In this document: positions 17,714-26,478 of the stretch, piece after piece
Layout of the letters: each line of letters starts with the position of its first letter
Position numbering within the stretch: position 1 is the first letter of the stretch
NCBI GenBank assembly: GCA_016866775.1
Contig: VGLJ01000019.1
Coordinates: 1-64,000, forward strand
Length of the DNA: 64,000 nt
Source of the DNA: Candidatus Rokuibacteriota bacterium
GTDB taxonomy: Bacteria; Methylomirabilota; Methylomirabilia; Rokubacteriales; CSP1-6
Reading direction: 5' to 3'
The notes under the pieces: model-generated
The model's database searches: none
What the model was told of the DNA's origin: nothing
What the model saw: the letters and a program-made list of their open reading frames with translations, nothing else
Position numbers and translations under genes: made by a program

Positions 17714-17734
17714 AGCGCGGGACGACCGTCTACC

Positions 17735-18199
17735 CTGTACGAGCTCGCCTGGATCCTGCCGAGCATCGCGATCCCCGTCGGCATGCTGGCCGCGCTCACC
17801 GTCACCGCGTTCGGCGCCGGCATTCACCTGCCGAGCGTGCACGGGCGGGTGGAGCCCGCGCAGATCGCGACGACGGCGCCCTTCGATAAACCGGGGCTCG
17901 CGCACGTCGGCCCCGACCGTTACGAGGTCTACCTCACGGGTCAGATCTGGACGTTCGCGCCGAGCGAGATCCGCGTGCCCGCGGGGTCGACCGTCACGTT
18001 CGTCGCCACGAGCCGGGACGTCGTGCACGGGCTGATCGTGCCCGGGGCGAACGTGAACACGATGCTGCTGCCCGGGCAGATCGCGCGCGTGACCGTGCGC
18101 TTCGACCGGCCCGGCGAGTACCCGATGATCTGCCACGAGTACTGCGGCATCGCGCATCACACGATGGGCGGCAAGATCATCGTGGAGCCGCGGTCGTGA
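17735..18199 (+). CDS. ba3-type cytochrome c oxidase subunit II
   Basis: About 154 residues if translation starts at CTG 17735. The single N-terminal helix begins LYELAWILPSIAIPVGML; the first ATG (17783) would remove half of it, and the frame upstream of the CTG has no ATG, GTG or TTG before the stop at 17711-17713. The C-terminal cupredoxin domain holds the CuA ligands: His in VVHGLIVPG and the cluster CHEYCGIAHHTMGG. The next gene overlaps by four bases. Confidence 0.85.
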   Translation: MYELAWILPSIAIPVGMLAALTVTAFGAGIHLPSVHGRVEPAQIATTAPFDKPGLAHVGPDRYEVYLTGQIWTFAPSEIRVPAGSTVTFVATSRDVVHGLIVPGANVNTMLLPGQIARVTVRFDRPGEYPMICHEYCGIAHHTMGGKIIVEPRS

Positions 18200-19723
18200 G
18201 CCCGCGGGTGGTCGACCGCGCGGCGCCCGCGCGCGCGACGCTGCCCGCGGAGGCGACGGACGGGCGGGAGAACCGCCTGACCGCCGCGTTCCTGATCGTG
18301 GCGCTCTTCGGGGGCAGCGTGACCGGGCTCTTGCAGGGATTGACGACGGGCGGCGTCGAGGTGCCGCCGCACCCGACGTTCATCAAGTCCTACTACCACA
18401 GCGTGTCGATCCACGGCGTGCTCGACGTGCTCGTGTGGACGACGTTCTTCATCGCGGGCTTCCTGACCTTCATCACCGCGCGCGCCCTCGGCACCTCGCT
18501 CGCGTCGCCGAGGCTCGGGTGGGCGACCTTCTGGCTGATGACCGCCGGCCTCGTCCTCGCCGCGATCCCGCTCGTCGGCAACGCCGCAACGGTCATGTTC
18601 ACGTTCTATCCGCCGCTGAAGGCCCACTGGGCGTTCTACATCGGGCTCACGCTGGTCGTCGCGGGCACGTGGCTGGTCACGCTGAACCTCGCGCTCACGC
18701 ACCGCGCCTGGCGCCGCGCGCACGCCGCCCGGCGCGCGCCGCTGGCCGCGTTCATGGCGATCACCACGATGGCGATGTGGACGCTCGCCACGGTCGGGCT
18801 CGCGGCGGAGATGCTGTTCATGCTGATCCCATGGTCGCTCGGCTGGCTGCCCGGCACCGACGCGCTGCTCGCGCGCGCGCTCTTCTGGTTCATCGGGCAT
18901 CCGATCGTCTACTTCTGGCTGCTCCCCGCCTACGTGTCGTGGTACACGCTCGTGCCGCGACAGGCGGGTGGCAAGCTCTTCTCGGAGCCGCTCGCGCGCG
19001 CGTCGTTCATCCTCTTCCTGGTCCTCTCGACACCGCTCGGGTTCCACCACCAGTACACGGATCCCGGCATCCACGCCGGCTGGAAGCTCGTCCACGCGTT
19101 CCTGACCTTCGCGGTGTTCTTTCCGAGCCTGCTGACGCTCTTCAACGTCGTCGCCTCGCTCGAGAGCGGGGCACGCGCGCGTGGCGGGCGCGGATGGCTC
19201 GCGTGGTTCTTCCGCCTCCCGTGGGGCGATCCCTCGGTGGCGGCGCAGGTCGCCGCCATGGCTGGTGCCGCACCTGGCCGGCCGCGCGCTGTGGAGCAAG
19301 AAGCTCGCGCTCGTCCAGGTCTGGCTCTGGGTCGGCGGGATGGCCGTGTTCTCCAACGCGCTCCACCGGCTCGGGCTGATGGGCATGCCGCGCCGCACAC
19401 CGGTCACGATCGCGCCCTACCTGCAGGAGAGCTGGAAACCCGCCCTGCCGCTCGTGGCGATCGGCGGCACGATGCTCTTCGTCAGCGCCATGCTCTACTT
19501 CGCGATCCTCGCGCTCACGGTGACGCGCGGGCGGCGCGAGGCGGTGGCCGCGATGCCGTTCGCGGAGGCGATGTCGGGCTCCGACCACATGCCCGCGATC
19601 ATGGATCGCTGGCGCCCGTGGCTCGCGCTCGCGGTGGCGCTGATCGTCGTCGCGTACGGTCCGACGCTCGCGCGGCTCGTCGCCACCACGCCGCTCACGA
19701 CCCCCGGGCTCCGTGTCTGGTGA
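18196..19723 (+). pseudogene. ba3-type cytochrome c oxidase subunit I, internally deleted and frameshifted
   Basis: The first 355 residues are a good ba3-type subunit I: H73 (low-spin heme ligand), H235 and Y239 in IGHPIVYFW, and H284/H285 in GFHHQY (CuB site). At 19261 the frame shifts by one, and the protein resumes in the +1 frame with LVPHLAGRALWSKK to the stop at 19721-19723. Between these parts, family members have a helix with HNTAWxxGHFH that holds the other heme ligands; here it is absent, about 55 residues by my estimate. As read, the product could not bind the active-site heme. Confidence 0.8.
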
Positions 19724-19729
19724 TCGCGC

Positions 19730-20029
19730 CTAGTAAGCGAGCCGGTGGCGGGAGTCGCTGATCAGGACGACCAACGCCGAGATCACCAGCACGCCGACCA
19801 CGACGACGAGCGCCGCGCTGATCACGAGCAGGCCGAGCGGCGGCGCGGCCTGGAGCGGGTCGTGCGGCATGAAGCCGAACAACGTGGCGAGGAGCAAGAA
19901 CGTCGCGACGCCGATCAGCGAGAGGATCTTGCCAAGCCTGATGCGGTCGAGGTCCGCTGCCGAGAGCGACAGGAAGATCGTGAGCACCGCGCTGAGCTCG
20001 ATGATGACGGCGAATGCGACCGCGAACAT
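19730..20029 (-). CDS. Small integral membrane protein, unknown function
   Basis: 99 residues from ATG 20029, preceded on the minus strand by GGAGGAG. Three membrane helices are evident: AVAFAVIIELSAVLTIFLSL, LSLIGVATFLLLATLFGF and LLVISAALVVVVGVLVISAL. It is convergent with the oxidase operon, ending seven bases from it. I do not recognise the family. Confidence 0.7.
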   Translation of the reverse strand: MFAVAFAVIIELSAVLTIFLSLSAADLDRIRLGKILSLIGVATFLLLATLFGFMPHDPLQAAPPLGLLVISAALVVVVGVLVISALVVLISDSRHRLAY

Positions 20030-20253
20030 GGCTCTCCTCCGGCTCCGAGGCACCGCGCGCGTTCCGTGAGGCCGTAGCCACACCGCCGATGCAATGGTCC
20101 GGCCAAACGCATCACGCCGGGATCATGTCGAACAACCCGTCGAGTTTTCGGAGGAAAAGCGCTACGAGGCGAGGGGCGAGCGAACGGGCGCCGGCCGCGA
20201 CTGGGGCGTCGGCGCCTCGCACACGTTTCTGCAGCCGGGGCGGGACCGCGACA

Positions 20254-21096
20254 CTAGTAGCTCGGCTTCGTGGGGTAGGGCGTCAGCTGCAGGTCGTGCG
20301 TCCAGCAGGACTTGTCCTGCGTGTGCAGGTACCAGAACGCGTCCGCGATCTTCACCGGGTTCATCACGATCTCGGGATTCTTCTGCGCGCGCGCGAGCGC
20401 TCGCGTGCCGGGTGAATCGATCAGGCCGTCGATGATCACGTTCGCCACGTGGACGCCGTGCTCGGAGTACTCCTCCGTGAGCACCTGCGCCAGCGTGCGC
20501 ATCATCACGCGCGGGTAGTACAGCGACTGTCCGGTCAGGCGCTTGCGGCCGCGCAGCGAGAACTGGTTGTTCGAGATCAGGAACGAGCCGGAACCGCGCT
20601 GGCGCATCGCCGGCAGCACTTCCTGCGCGACGAGGAACGGGCCGCGGCTCGCGATGTGCTGTGCCGTCTCGAAGATCTCGACCGGCACGTGCTCCAGCAG
20701 CTCCTTGTCGGGCGGCAGATCGCGGCCTTCGAGGTAGCCGGCGTTGTAGACGAGGACCTCGGGGTCACCCGCTCGTGTGCGGATCGTGGCGAACGCGCGC
20801 GTGATCGACTCGCGCGACACCAGGTCGAGCTCGACGGTCATGCAGGCGCCGCCTTGCTCGATGATCGCCTTCTCGAGCGCGGCCGCGTTGGCGGCGCTGC
20901 GCGTCGTCAGCACGACGAACAGACCCTCGCGCGCGAACTTCTGCGCGATCGCGCCGCCGACGCCCCAGCGGATGCCGACGGGCAGCTCGCTGTCGTCGAG
21001 CACCTTGCCGTGCGCGAGCTTCGTGTTGCGCCCATCGGCCTGCCACTTCGACGTCGCGCCGACCACCACGGCCACCGGTCTCTCGTCTGTGTTCAT
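20254..21096 (-). CDS. Short-chain dehydrogenase/reductase-like protein without the active-site Lys
   Basis: 280 residues from ATG 21096. It has the SDR nucleotide fold, VAVVVGATS at the N-terminus and a NAGYLEGRDL motif, but with a 25-residue insertion between the first strand and the GVGGAIA helix. The catalytic region reads LTGQSLYYPRVMMRTLAQVL: a Tyr is present but the usual YxxxK lysine is not. The end DKSCWTHDLQLTPY is unlike classical SDRs. It may bind NAD(P) without standard oxidoreductase chemistry. Confidence 0.8.
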   Translation of the reverse strand: MNTDERPVAVVVGATSKWQADGRNTKLAHGKVLDDSELPVGIRWGVGGAIAQKFAREGLFVVLTTRSAANAAALEKAIIEQGGACMTVELDLVSRESITRAFATIRTRAGDPEVLVYNAGYLEGRDLPPDKELLEHVPVEIFETAQHIASRGPFLVAQEVLPAMRQRGSGSFLISNNQFSLRGRKRLTGQSLYYPRVMMRTLAQVLTEEYSEHGVHVANVIIDGLIDSPGTRALARAQKNPEIVMNPVKIADAFWYLHTQDKSCWTHDLQLTPYPTKPSY

Positions 21097-21152
21097 GAGG
21101 ACGCCAGCATAGCGTAAGCTTCCGACAAGTCCCATCGGAGGAGCGCCCGGCC

Positions 21153-22382
21153 ATGAGCGGAGAGAATTGTCTGACCGGCCTGAAAGTCCTCGACCTCACC
21201 CAGTTCGAAGCCGGGCCTTCGTGCACCGAGGCGCTCGCGTGGATGGGGGCGGACGTCGTCAAGATCGAGAATCCGAAGTCCGGAGATCCGGGCCGGACGA
21301 CGCTCGGCCGGCCGGGGTCGCCGGACCGCGACAGCAACTACTTCCTTCAGTACAACGCGAACAAGCGGTCGGTTGCGGTGAACCTGAAGGATCCGCGCGG
21401 CGTCGAGCTCGTCAAGCGCATGGCGAAGCACGCCGACGTGATGATCGAGAACTTCGCGCCGGGCGCGGTCGAGCGTCTGGGGCTCGGGCCCGACGTGATC
21501 CGCGCGCTGAATCCGTCGATCATCTACTGCCAGGTGAAGGGCTTCGGCACGGGCAGTCCGTACGAACAGAGCCTCGCGTTCGACATGATCGCGCAGGCGT
21601 GCGGCGGCCTCATGAGCATCACCGGCGAGGAAGACGGCAAGCCGTGCAAGCCCGGCGCGACGATCGGCGACACCGGCACCGGCATGCTGATGGCGATCTC
21701 GATCCTCGGCGCCTACGTGCGCCGGCTGCGCACCGGCGAAGGCGAGCATCTCCAGGTGGCGATGCAGGACTCGGTCATGCACTACATCCGCAACGCGTTC
21801 ACGTACATGGAGCGGACGGGCGGCAAGGCAGCGCCGCGCGCGGGAGACAAGACCGTCGGCGGCGGCAACCCGCCGATCGGCGTCTATCCGTGCAAGGGCG
21901 GGGGACCGAACGACTACGTCTACATCTTCACCAGCCGCGCGAATCCCGAGCACTGGACGCGTCTGCTGAAAGTCATGGGCCGTGAAGATCTGATCGGCGA
22001 CGCGCGCTACGCGACGCCGGACGCGCGTACGCAGCGGCGCGAGGAAGTCGACGCGATCGTCACCGAGTGGACGCGCAAGCTCGACAAGCACGAGGCGATG
22101 CGCCTGGTCAGCCTCGCGACCATCCCCGCCGGCGCCGTGCTCGACACCGCGGAGCTCGCCGCCGACCGGACGTTCCAGGATCGTGGCATCCGCCAGACCA
22201 TGAAACATCCCACGGCGGGCGACTACGTCATGAGCGGATGGCCGGTGCGCTTCGGCGGTGAGACGCCCGCGCTCGCGCCGGCGCCGTTGCTCGGCGAGCA
22301 CGGCGCCGAAGTGCTCGGCGAGTGGCTGAAGATGGACAAGGCCGCGGTCGACGCGCTCCGCACGGACGCGGTGATCAGCTGA
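21153..22382 (+). CDS. CaiB/BaiF family CoA-transferase (copy 1)
   Basis: 409 residues, full length for family III CoA-transferases. It has GLKVLDLTQFEAGPSCTEAL, then VVKIENPKSGDPGR at the N-terminus and the active-site Asp near D173 in IGDTGTGMLMAI. These enzymes move CoA between acyl donors through a covalent acyl-Asp. Two relatives are at 36503 and 47641. Its last eight bases overlap the convergent monooxygenase gene. Confidence 0.92.
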   Translation: MSGENCLTGLKVLDLTQFEAGPSCTEALAWMGADVVKIENPKSGDPGRTTLGRPGSPDRDSNYFLQYNANKRSVAVNLKDPRGVELVKRMAKHADVMIENFAPGAVERLGLGPDVIRALNPSIIYCQVKGFGTGSPYEQSLAFDMIAQACGGLMSITGEEDGKPCKPGATIGDTGTGMLMAISILGAYVRRLRTGEGEHLQVAMQDSVMHYIRNAFTYMERTGGKAAPRAGDKTVGGGNPPIGVYPCKGGGPNDYVYIFTSRANPEHWTRLLKVMGREDLIGDARYATPDARTQRREEVDAIVTEWTRKLDKHEAMRLVSLATIPAGAVLDTAELAADRTFQDRGIRQTMKHPTAGDYVMSGWPVRFGGETPALAPAPLLGEHGAEVLGEWLKMDKAAVDALRTDAVIS

Positions 22383-23412
22383 GGGCCTTCTCCACCCTCG
22401 GCTTCACCTCGCCGATCATCAGCTCCATCGAGCGCATCGCCGTCTTGTGCGGCGTGTCGCCGACCTTGAACGAGAAGCACACGTGCTCGGGCCTGGTGGC
22501 GCCGATCTCGGCGACGAGCTTCTCGGCGACGCTGTCGGGGTCCCCGATCAGCAGGTTGTCGTAGATGGTCTCGAGCGGCGGCTCGTCGGGGAACGGCACG
22601 TCGACCAGCACGGTGCCCCGCATCACTTCCTGGCGCCGCCGGAGGCTCGACGCGAGCCGCGTCTGATAGCGCGCGTTCTCCGCGAACCGCATCCCTTCCT
22701 CGCGGCTGCTCGTGATGTGCGCGAAGCGATTGAGCGTGACGTGCGCCCGCGACACGGGCACGTTCTCCGCGGCGTACGCGGCGACGATGTCGCCGTACTG
22801 CTCGGCGAGCAGCTTCACGCCGCCGACCCGGCCCGACGTCAGCACCCGATACCCGTGCTTCGCGGCGGTGCGGAACATCGCCGGGCTGTGGCCGGCGACG
22901 TAGATCGGCAGCGGGTTCTGCACCGGGCGCGCCGGGATGTGCGTGTCGGGCATCCGGTAGTGCTTGCCGTCGTACCTGAAGAAATCCCGGCTGAAGGCGA
23001 GGTCGAGGATGTCGCAGAACTCGCTCGTCATCTCGAGGTTCTCGGCGATGTCGACGCCGAACCGCTCGAACTCGTACGGCTGGTACCCCGCGCCGATGCC
23101 GAGCATCAGCCGGCCGTTCGACAGCGCGTCGGCCGTGGCGATCTCGGCGGCGAGGCGCGCCGGGTTGTAGAGCGGCAGGACGACGACGGCGGTGCCGAGC
23201 CGGATGGTCCTGGTGACCGACGCGCAGTGCGCCACCATCATCAGCGGCGAGGCGCACAGGCAATAGTTCGAGAAGTGGTGCTCGGCGAACCACGCGATCG
23301 TGTAGCCGAGCTCGTCGGCCAGCTTCGTCTGCTCGGCGACTTCGCCGAACACCTGCGCGGCCGGCTTGTCCGGGTCGCGCGCTCCCATGAGATTGAAGAT
23401 CCCGAAGTCCAT
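22375..23412 (-). CDS. LLM-class flavin-dependent monooxygenase (copy 1)
   Basis: 345 residues from ATG 23412 (a GTG lies one codon upstream), after GAGGAGG. A luciferase-like TIM barrel is shown by DFGIFNLMG, WFAEHHFSNYCLCASPLMM and RIRLGTAVVVLPLYNPARLA. The EHHF and LGTAV motifs are standard for FMN-dependent members. It lies 9 bp after the PhyH-type gene on the same strand, so they probably form an operon. Confidence 0.9.
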   Translation of the reverse strand: MDFGIFNLMGARDPDKPAAQVFGEVAEQTKLADELGYTIAWFAEHHFSNYCLCASPLMMVAHCASVTRTIRLGTAVVVLPLYNPARLAAEIATADALSNGRLMLGIGAGYQPYEFERFGVDIAENLEMTSEFCDILDLAFSRDFFRYDGKHYRMPDTHIPARPVQNPLPIYVAGHSPAMFRTAAKHGYRVLTSGRVGGVKLLAEQYGDIVAAYAAENVPVSRAHVTLNRFAHITSSREEGMRFAENARYQTRLASSLRRRQEVMRGTVLVDVPFPDEPPLETIYDNLLIGDPDSVAEKLVAEIGATRPEHVCFSFKVGDTPHKTAMRSMELMIGEVKPRVEKALS

Positions 23413-23421
23413 CACTCCTCC

Positions 23422-24270
23422 TCAGATCGAACCGTACGCGCTGCCCTGCAGCTCGTCCCGCGGCGTGCCGTCCTTCCAGGGAAGCTCGACGTCGTAGGGC
23501 GCCCGCAGGCAGTCGTCGCCGAGACACCGGATCGGCGTGAAGTCGCGGTGCGCGATGTAGCCGGGGCGCTTGAACCGGCGGATGTGGTTCGACACGGCGC
23601 AGAGCGAGAGGTACACGCTGGTGCGATCCCACGGCGAGAGGTTCGACGTGGACGCATGGACGAGGCAGCCGTGGAACAGGATCATCGAGCCGGGCACGCC
23701 CTTCGGCGCGACGATGCCGCCGCGGTCCACGAGCTTGCGGATGGTCTCGTGGTTGATGACCCAGAGCGGATAGCTGGTCGTGCTCGTGTCGTGATCGGCC
23801 TCCAGCACGCCGAGCTTGTGGCTGCCGGGGATGAACATCAGCGGCCCGTTGAACTCGTTCACCTCGTCGAGGAAGATCGCCACGTTCATCGCGCGCGCTT
23901 CGGGCATGAGGTCGTCGTTCTTCCAGGTGCCGTAGTCCTGGTGCCACTGCCAGACGTCGCCGTCGAAGGCGGCCTTGCCGTTGATCTTGAACTGGTGCAT
24001 GTACACGTCTTCGCCGAAGAGCTGCGTCACCGGCTCGACCATGCGCGGATGGCGCGCGAGCTTGGCGAACGGCTCGCTGTACATGTGGGCCGCGAAGTTC
24101 GTCCGCACGACGTCCCCCGTCTTCTCGCGGACGTTCTCCGGGCGCCGCTGCGCGAAGAGCGCCGGCACGGCGCCCGTCAGGACCCGGACTTCGTCCCGCG
24201 TGAACAGCCCGGGGAAGAAGAGATAGCCGTCCCGGTCGAACTGGGCGATCTGTTCGTCGGTGAGCTTCAT
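23422..24270 (-). CDS. Phytanoyl-CoA dioxygenase (PhyH) family Fe(II)/2-oxoglutarate enzyme
   Basis: 282 residues. FDRDGYLFFPGLFTRDEVRV is the PhyH N-terminus. The iron ligands are seen as H and D in WHQDYGTW and a later H in VHASTSNLSPWDR, where the Arg would bind 2-oxoglutarate. It should hydroxylate an unknown substrate. It is the first gene of a pair with the monooxygenase at 22375. Confidence 0.9.
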   Translation of the reverse strand: MKLTDEQIAQFDRDGYLFFPGLFTRDEVRVLTGAVPALFAQRRPENVREKTGDVVRTNFAAHMYSEPFAKLARHPRMVEPVTQLFGEDVYMHQFKINGKAAFDGDVWQWHQDYGTWKNDDLMPEARAMNVAIFLDEVNEFNGPLMFIPGSHKLGVLEADHDTSTTSYPLWVINHETIRKLVDRGGIVAPKGVPGSMILFHGCLVHASTSNLSPWDRTSVYLSLCAVSNHIRRFKRPGYIAHRDFTPIRCLGDDCLRAPYDVELPWKDGTPRDELQGSAYGSI

Positions 24271-24361
24271 GCCCCCGATTCTATGTCATCGGGCCGTCCG
24301 GGCTTCGCTCCGCGCCGACACGCGGTAGAGTAGCGGCCACTCGCCGAGGAGGGAGAACGCC

Positions 24362-25117
24362 ATGCCGTTCTACGAGAGAGGCCCCGTCCGCATCCACTAC
24401 GAAGAGGTCGGTTCCGGCGTCCCGCTGCTGCTCATCCCGGGTGGCGGGCTCAACTCGTCGTTCCAGTCGTGGGAGACGGCGTCGCCCTTCAAGCCGATGG
24501 AGCGGTACCAGAACGACTTCCGTTGCATCTGCGCGGACCTGCGCAATGCGAACCCCGGCCAGTCGACCGGGCCGCTGGAGATCGATCGTCCGTGGGACGC
24601 CTACACCGACGACCAGCTCGGGCTGATGGACCACCTCGGCATCCAGAAGTTCCTCGTCATGGGCTTCTGCATCGGCGGGCCGATGATCCACAACCTCATC
24701 AAGCGCGCGGGCGACCGCGTCGTCGCGGCCGCGATGATGCAGCCGAGCGGCTTCCGGCCCGAGCAGCCGGACCTCTTCTATCAGAACAACACCAAGGGGT
24801 GGGGACCGCAGCTCAGCGCGAAGCGCCCCGAGATCACCCCGAAAATGGTCCACGACTTCCTCACGAGCATGTACACGAACCGCGCGGACTTCGTGTTCAC
24901 GGTGTCCCGCGACTTCGTCCGCACGATCAAGACCCCGCTGCTCATCGCGCCCGACGACGTGCCCGCGCACCCGTACAAGGTCGCGATGGAGGTGGCCCAC
25001 CTCGCGCAGAACGCCGAGGTGACGATCTATCCGTGGAAGGACTCGCAGGAGCACATCGACGAGGTCGTGGAGCACGCGCGGCGCTTCCTGAAGAAGCACG
25101 CGCCGCTCGCCGCCTAG
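24362..25117 (+). CDS. Alpha/beta hydrolase with Cys nucleophile
   Basis: 251 residues. The fold is clear (LLLIPGGGLNSSFQSWE, CADLRNANPGQS, a late IDEVVEHARRF). The nucleophile elbow is GFCIGG with Cys103 where most members have Ser. A Cys nucleophile is known in dienelactone hydrolases, so this may act on a lactone or enol ester. GGAGGGAGAACGCC precedes the ATG. The stop overlaps the convergent MBL fragment (CTAG). Confidence 0.85.
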   Translation: MPFYERGPVRIHYEEVGSGVPLLLIPGGGLNSSFQSWETASPFKPMERYQNDFRCICADLRNANPGQSTGPLEIDRPWDAYTDDQLGLMDHLGIQKFLVMGFCIGGPMIHNLIKRAGDRVVAAAMMQPSGFRPEQPDLFYQNNTKGWGPQLSAKRPEITPKMVHDFLTSMYTNRADFVFTVSRDFVRTIKTPLLIAPDDVPAHPYKVAMEVAHLAQNAEVTIYPWKDSQEHIDEVVEHARRFLKKHAPLAA

Positions 25118-25950
25118 CAGGAAATCAGGCAGTCGATCCAGCGGCCGTTCGGGTCCGGGGTGAAGAGCCCGCCCGACGGCCGCTCGTCGCTCCGGGCGTA
25201 GGGCATCTTCCGCGCGTCGAGCGCGTCGATGAGGTCCGTGAACGGGATCCCGTTGCGGAATTTTTGCTCGCCCTTCTGCGTCGAGATCAGCGCCGGGACG
25301 CTCTTCGCGAGGTGCTCCCTGATGAAGACGAGCGGCGTCGCGTTGTGGCTGCCGTGATGTCCGATCTTCAGGAGCGTCGCGCTCGCGGCGAGGCCGAGCG
25401 CCGCCTCGTTGTCGAGGATCGTCGTCCACGCGCCGACCTCGGCATCGCCCGTGAGCAAGATCCTCGCGCGTCCGACTTCGAGCACGAGGACCAGGCTCTC
25501 GCCGTTCAGGAAGCCTTCGAGCGCGTTCGCCGCGTAGAGCAGGTCGTCGTTGAAGAGCCGGATGGTGCTGAGCGTCCGGTCCTGGAACGGCCGGCGTGAC
25601 GGCAGGCGCGTGGGATCGACGCGCCACTCCGGCGGAAACGGCGACGCCATCTCGCCGTCGGACACGGGGCCCAGCGCTTCGCCGAATCCCCACGTCGAGG
25701 GCACTTTGCGATTCTTGCGGAACTTCGGGTCGCGCGGCGGCCCGAGGACGTGGGTCACGACGCCCGGCAGCACCGGCGTGACGAGCTCCGTGGGATAGCC
25801 ATCCTTCTTCTCCGGCAGGAAGCGTCGCTTCGCCTGGCGACCATCCGCCTGCCGGAAGCCCTCGAGCAAGTTCTCGATGCCGGGCGCGTTCGCCCGCGCG
25901 TTCCAGAGCATGAACTCGGCGGCCGCGCGCTCGTCCGGGTCACGCGATCG
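25114..25950 (-). pseudogene. Metallo-beta-lactamase-fold hydrolase (ComEC-like), 5' end missing
   Basis: The C-terminal part of an MBL-fold protein is present: LVLEVGRARILLTGDAEVGA and LLKIGHHGSHNATPLVF are the later metal-ligand motifs. The N-terminal half with the HxHxDH motif is absent. The frame stays open to about 26073, but residues upstream of RDPDERAAAEF lie over another gene on the plus strand and do not look like MBL sequence. The natural 5' end therefore seems cut at about 25935-25955. Confidence 0.7.
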
Positions 25951-26152
25951 CGGGACGCTCGAGCGCGGGACGACCACCGCGACGTTCGACGCGGAGGGCA
26001 CGACCGTCGTCGTCCGCAACGTGCCGGCCGAGATCTGCAACGAGTGCGGCGAAGGCCACTTCGACGCGATCACGACGGAGCGCGTGCTGGAGCTCGCGGC
26101 CGAGGCCGCGGGGTGGTCCGGCGCGCCCGTGCAGATCTGCGACTACGAGTGA
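25950..26152 (+). pseudogene. YgiT/MqsA-type zinc-finger protein, 5' end missing
   Basis: The frame reads GTLERGTTTATFDAEGTTVV, then VRNVPAEICNECGEGHFDA, and ends VQICDYE. This is the usual YgiT-type zinc-finger domain, but the first CxxC that should precede GTLERG is missing. Only the second pair (CNEC) is present. The open frame continues upstream to an ATG at 25877 through sequence that belongs to the MBL gene on the other strand. Members are often antitoxins. Confidence 0.65.
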
Positions 26153-26165
26153 GGACGGCCGGCCC

Positions 26166-26309
26166 CTAGCGAGTCGGAGCCGGCGCCGGCGCGGATGCCG
26201 TGGAGGCGCGCGTGTCGGTGACGACGGGATACTTCGCGCACGCCGTGAGCCCGGTGACGAATCCCACCAGCGCGAACGTGATGACGGCCGACGTCAGTCC
26301 GGAGTGCAT
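26166..26309 (-). CDS. Small lipoprotein
   Basis: 47 residues from ATG 26309, preceded by AAGGAGG. SAVITFALVGFVTGLTAC is a lipoprotein signal with lipobox LTAC. The mature part (AKYPVVTDTRASTASAPAPA) is short and Ala/Pro-rich, like a tether. No family can be named. Confidence 0.6.
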   Translation of the reverse strand: MHSGLTSAVITFALVGFVTGLTACAKYPVVTDTRASTASAPAPAPTR

Positions 26310-26478
26310 GCGGTGTCCTCCTTCGCATGGCCCCGCGATGTGCGGTAGTCGCCTGGAGTGCACGCCCGGTGCCACCGCGGAAAGCGCTGCGACACCGAGA
26401 CTTCCGGACGGCGCGTGACAACCCGGCCCGGACATCCGTCAGGTAGGTGACGCCGTCGCCCGGATTTATAGTCGGTGC

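Noticed and set aside
18196-19761. Taking the first-frame subunit I product (521 codons) as the real protein
   Set aside because: After 19261 this frame turns into Arg/Ala-rich text, while the +1 frame continues with subunit I sequence.
25877-26152. Full 91-residue YgiT-type protein starting at ATG 25877
   Set aside because: The first 25 residues are antisense to MBL coding sequence and carry no CxxC; the natural 5' end seems deleted.
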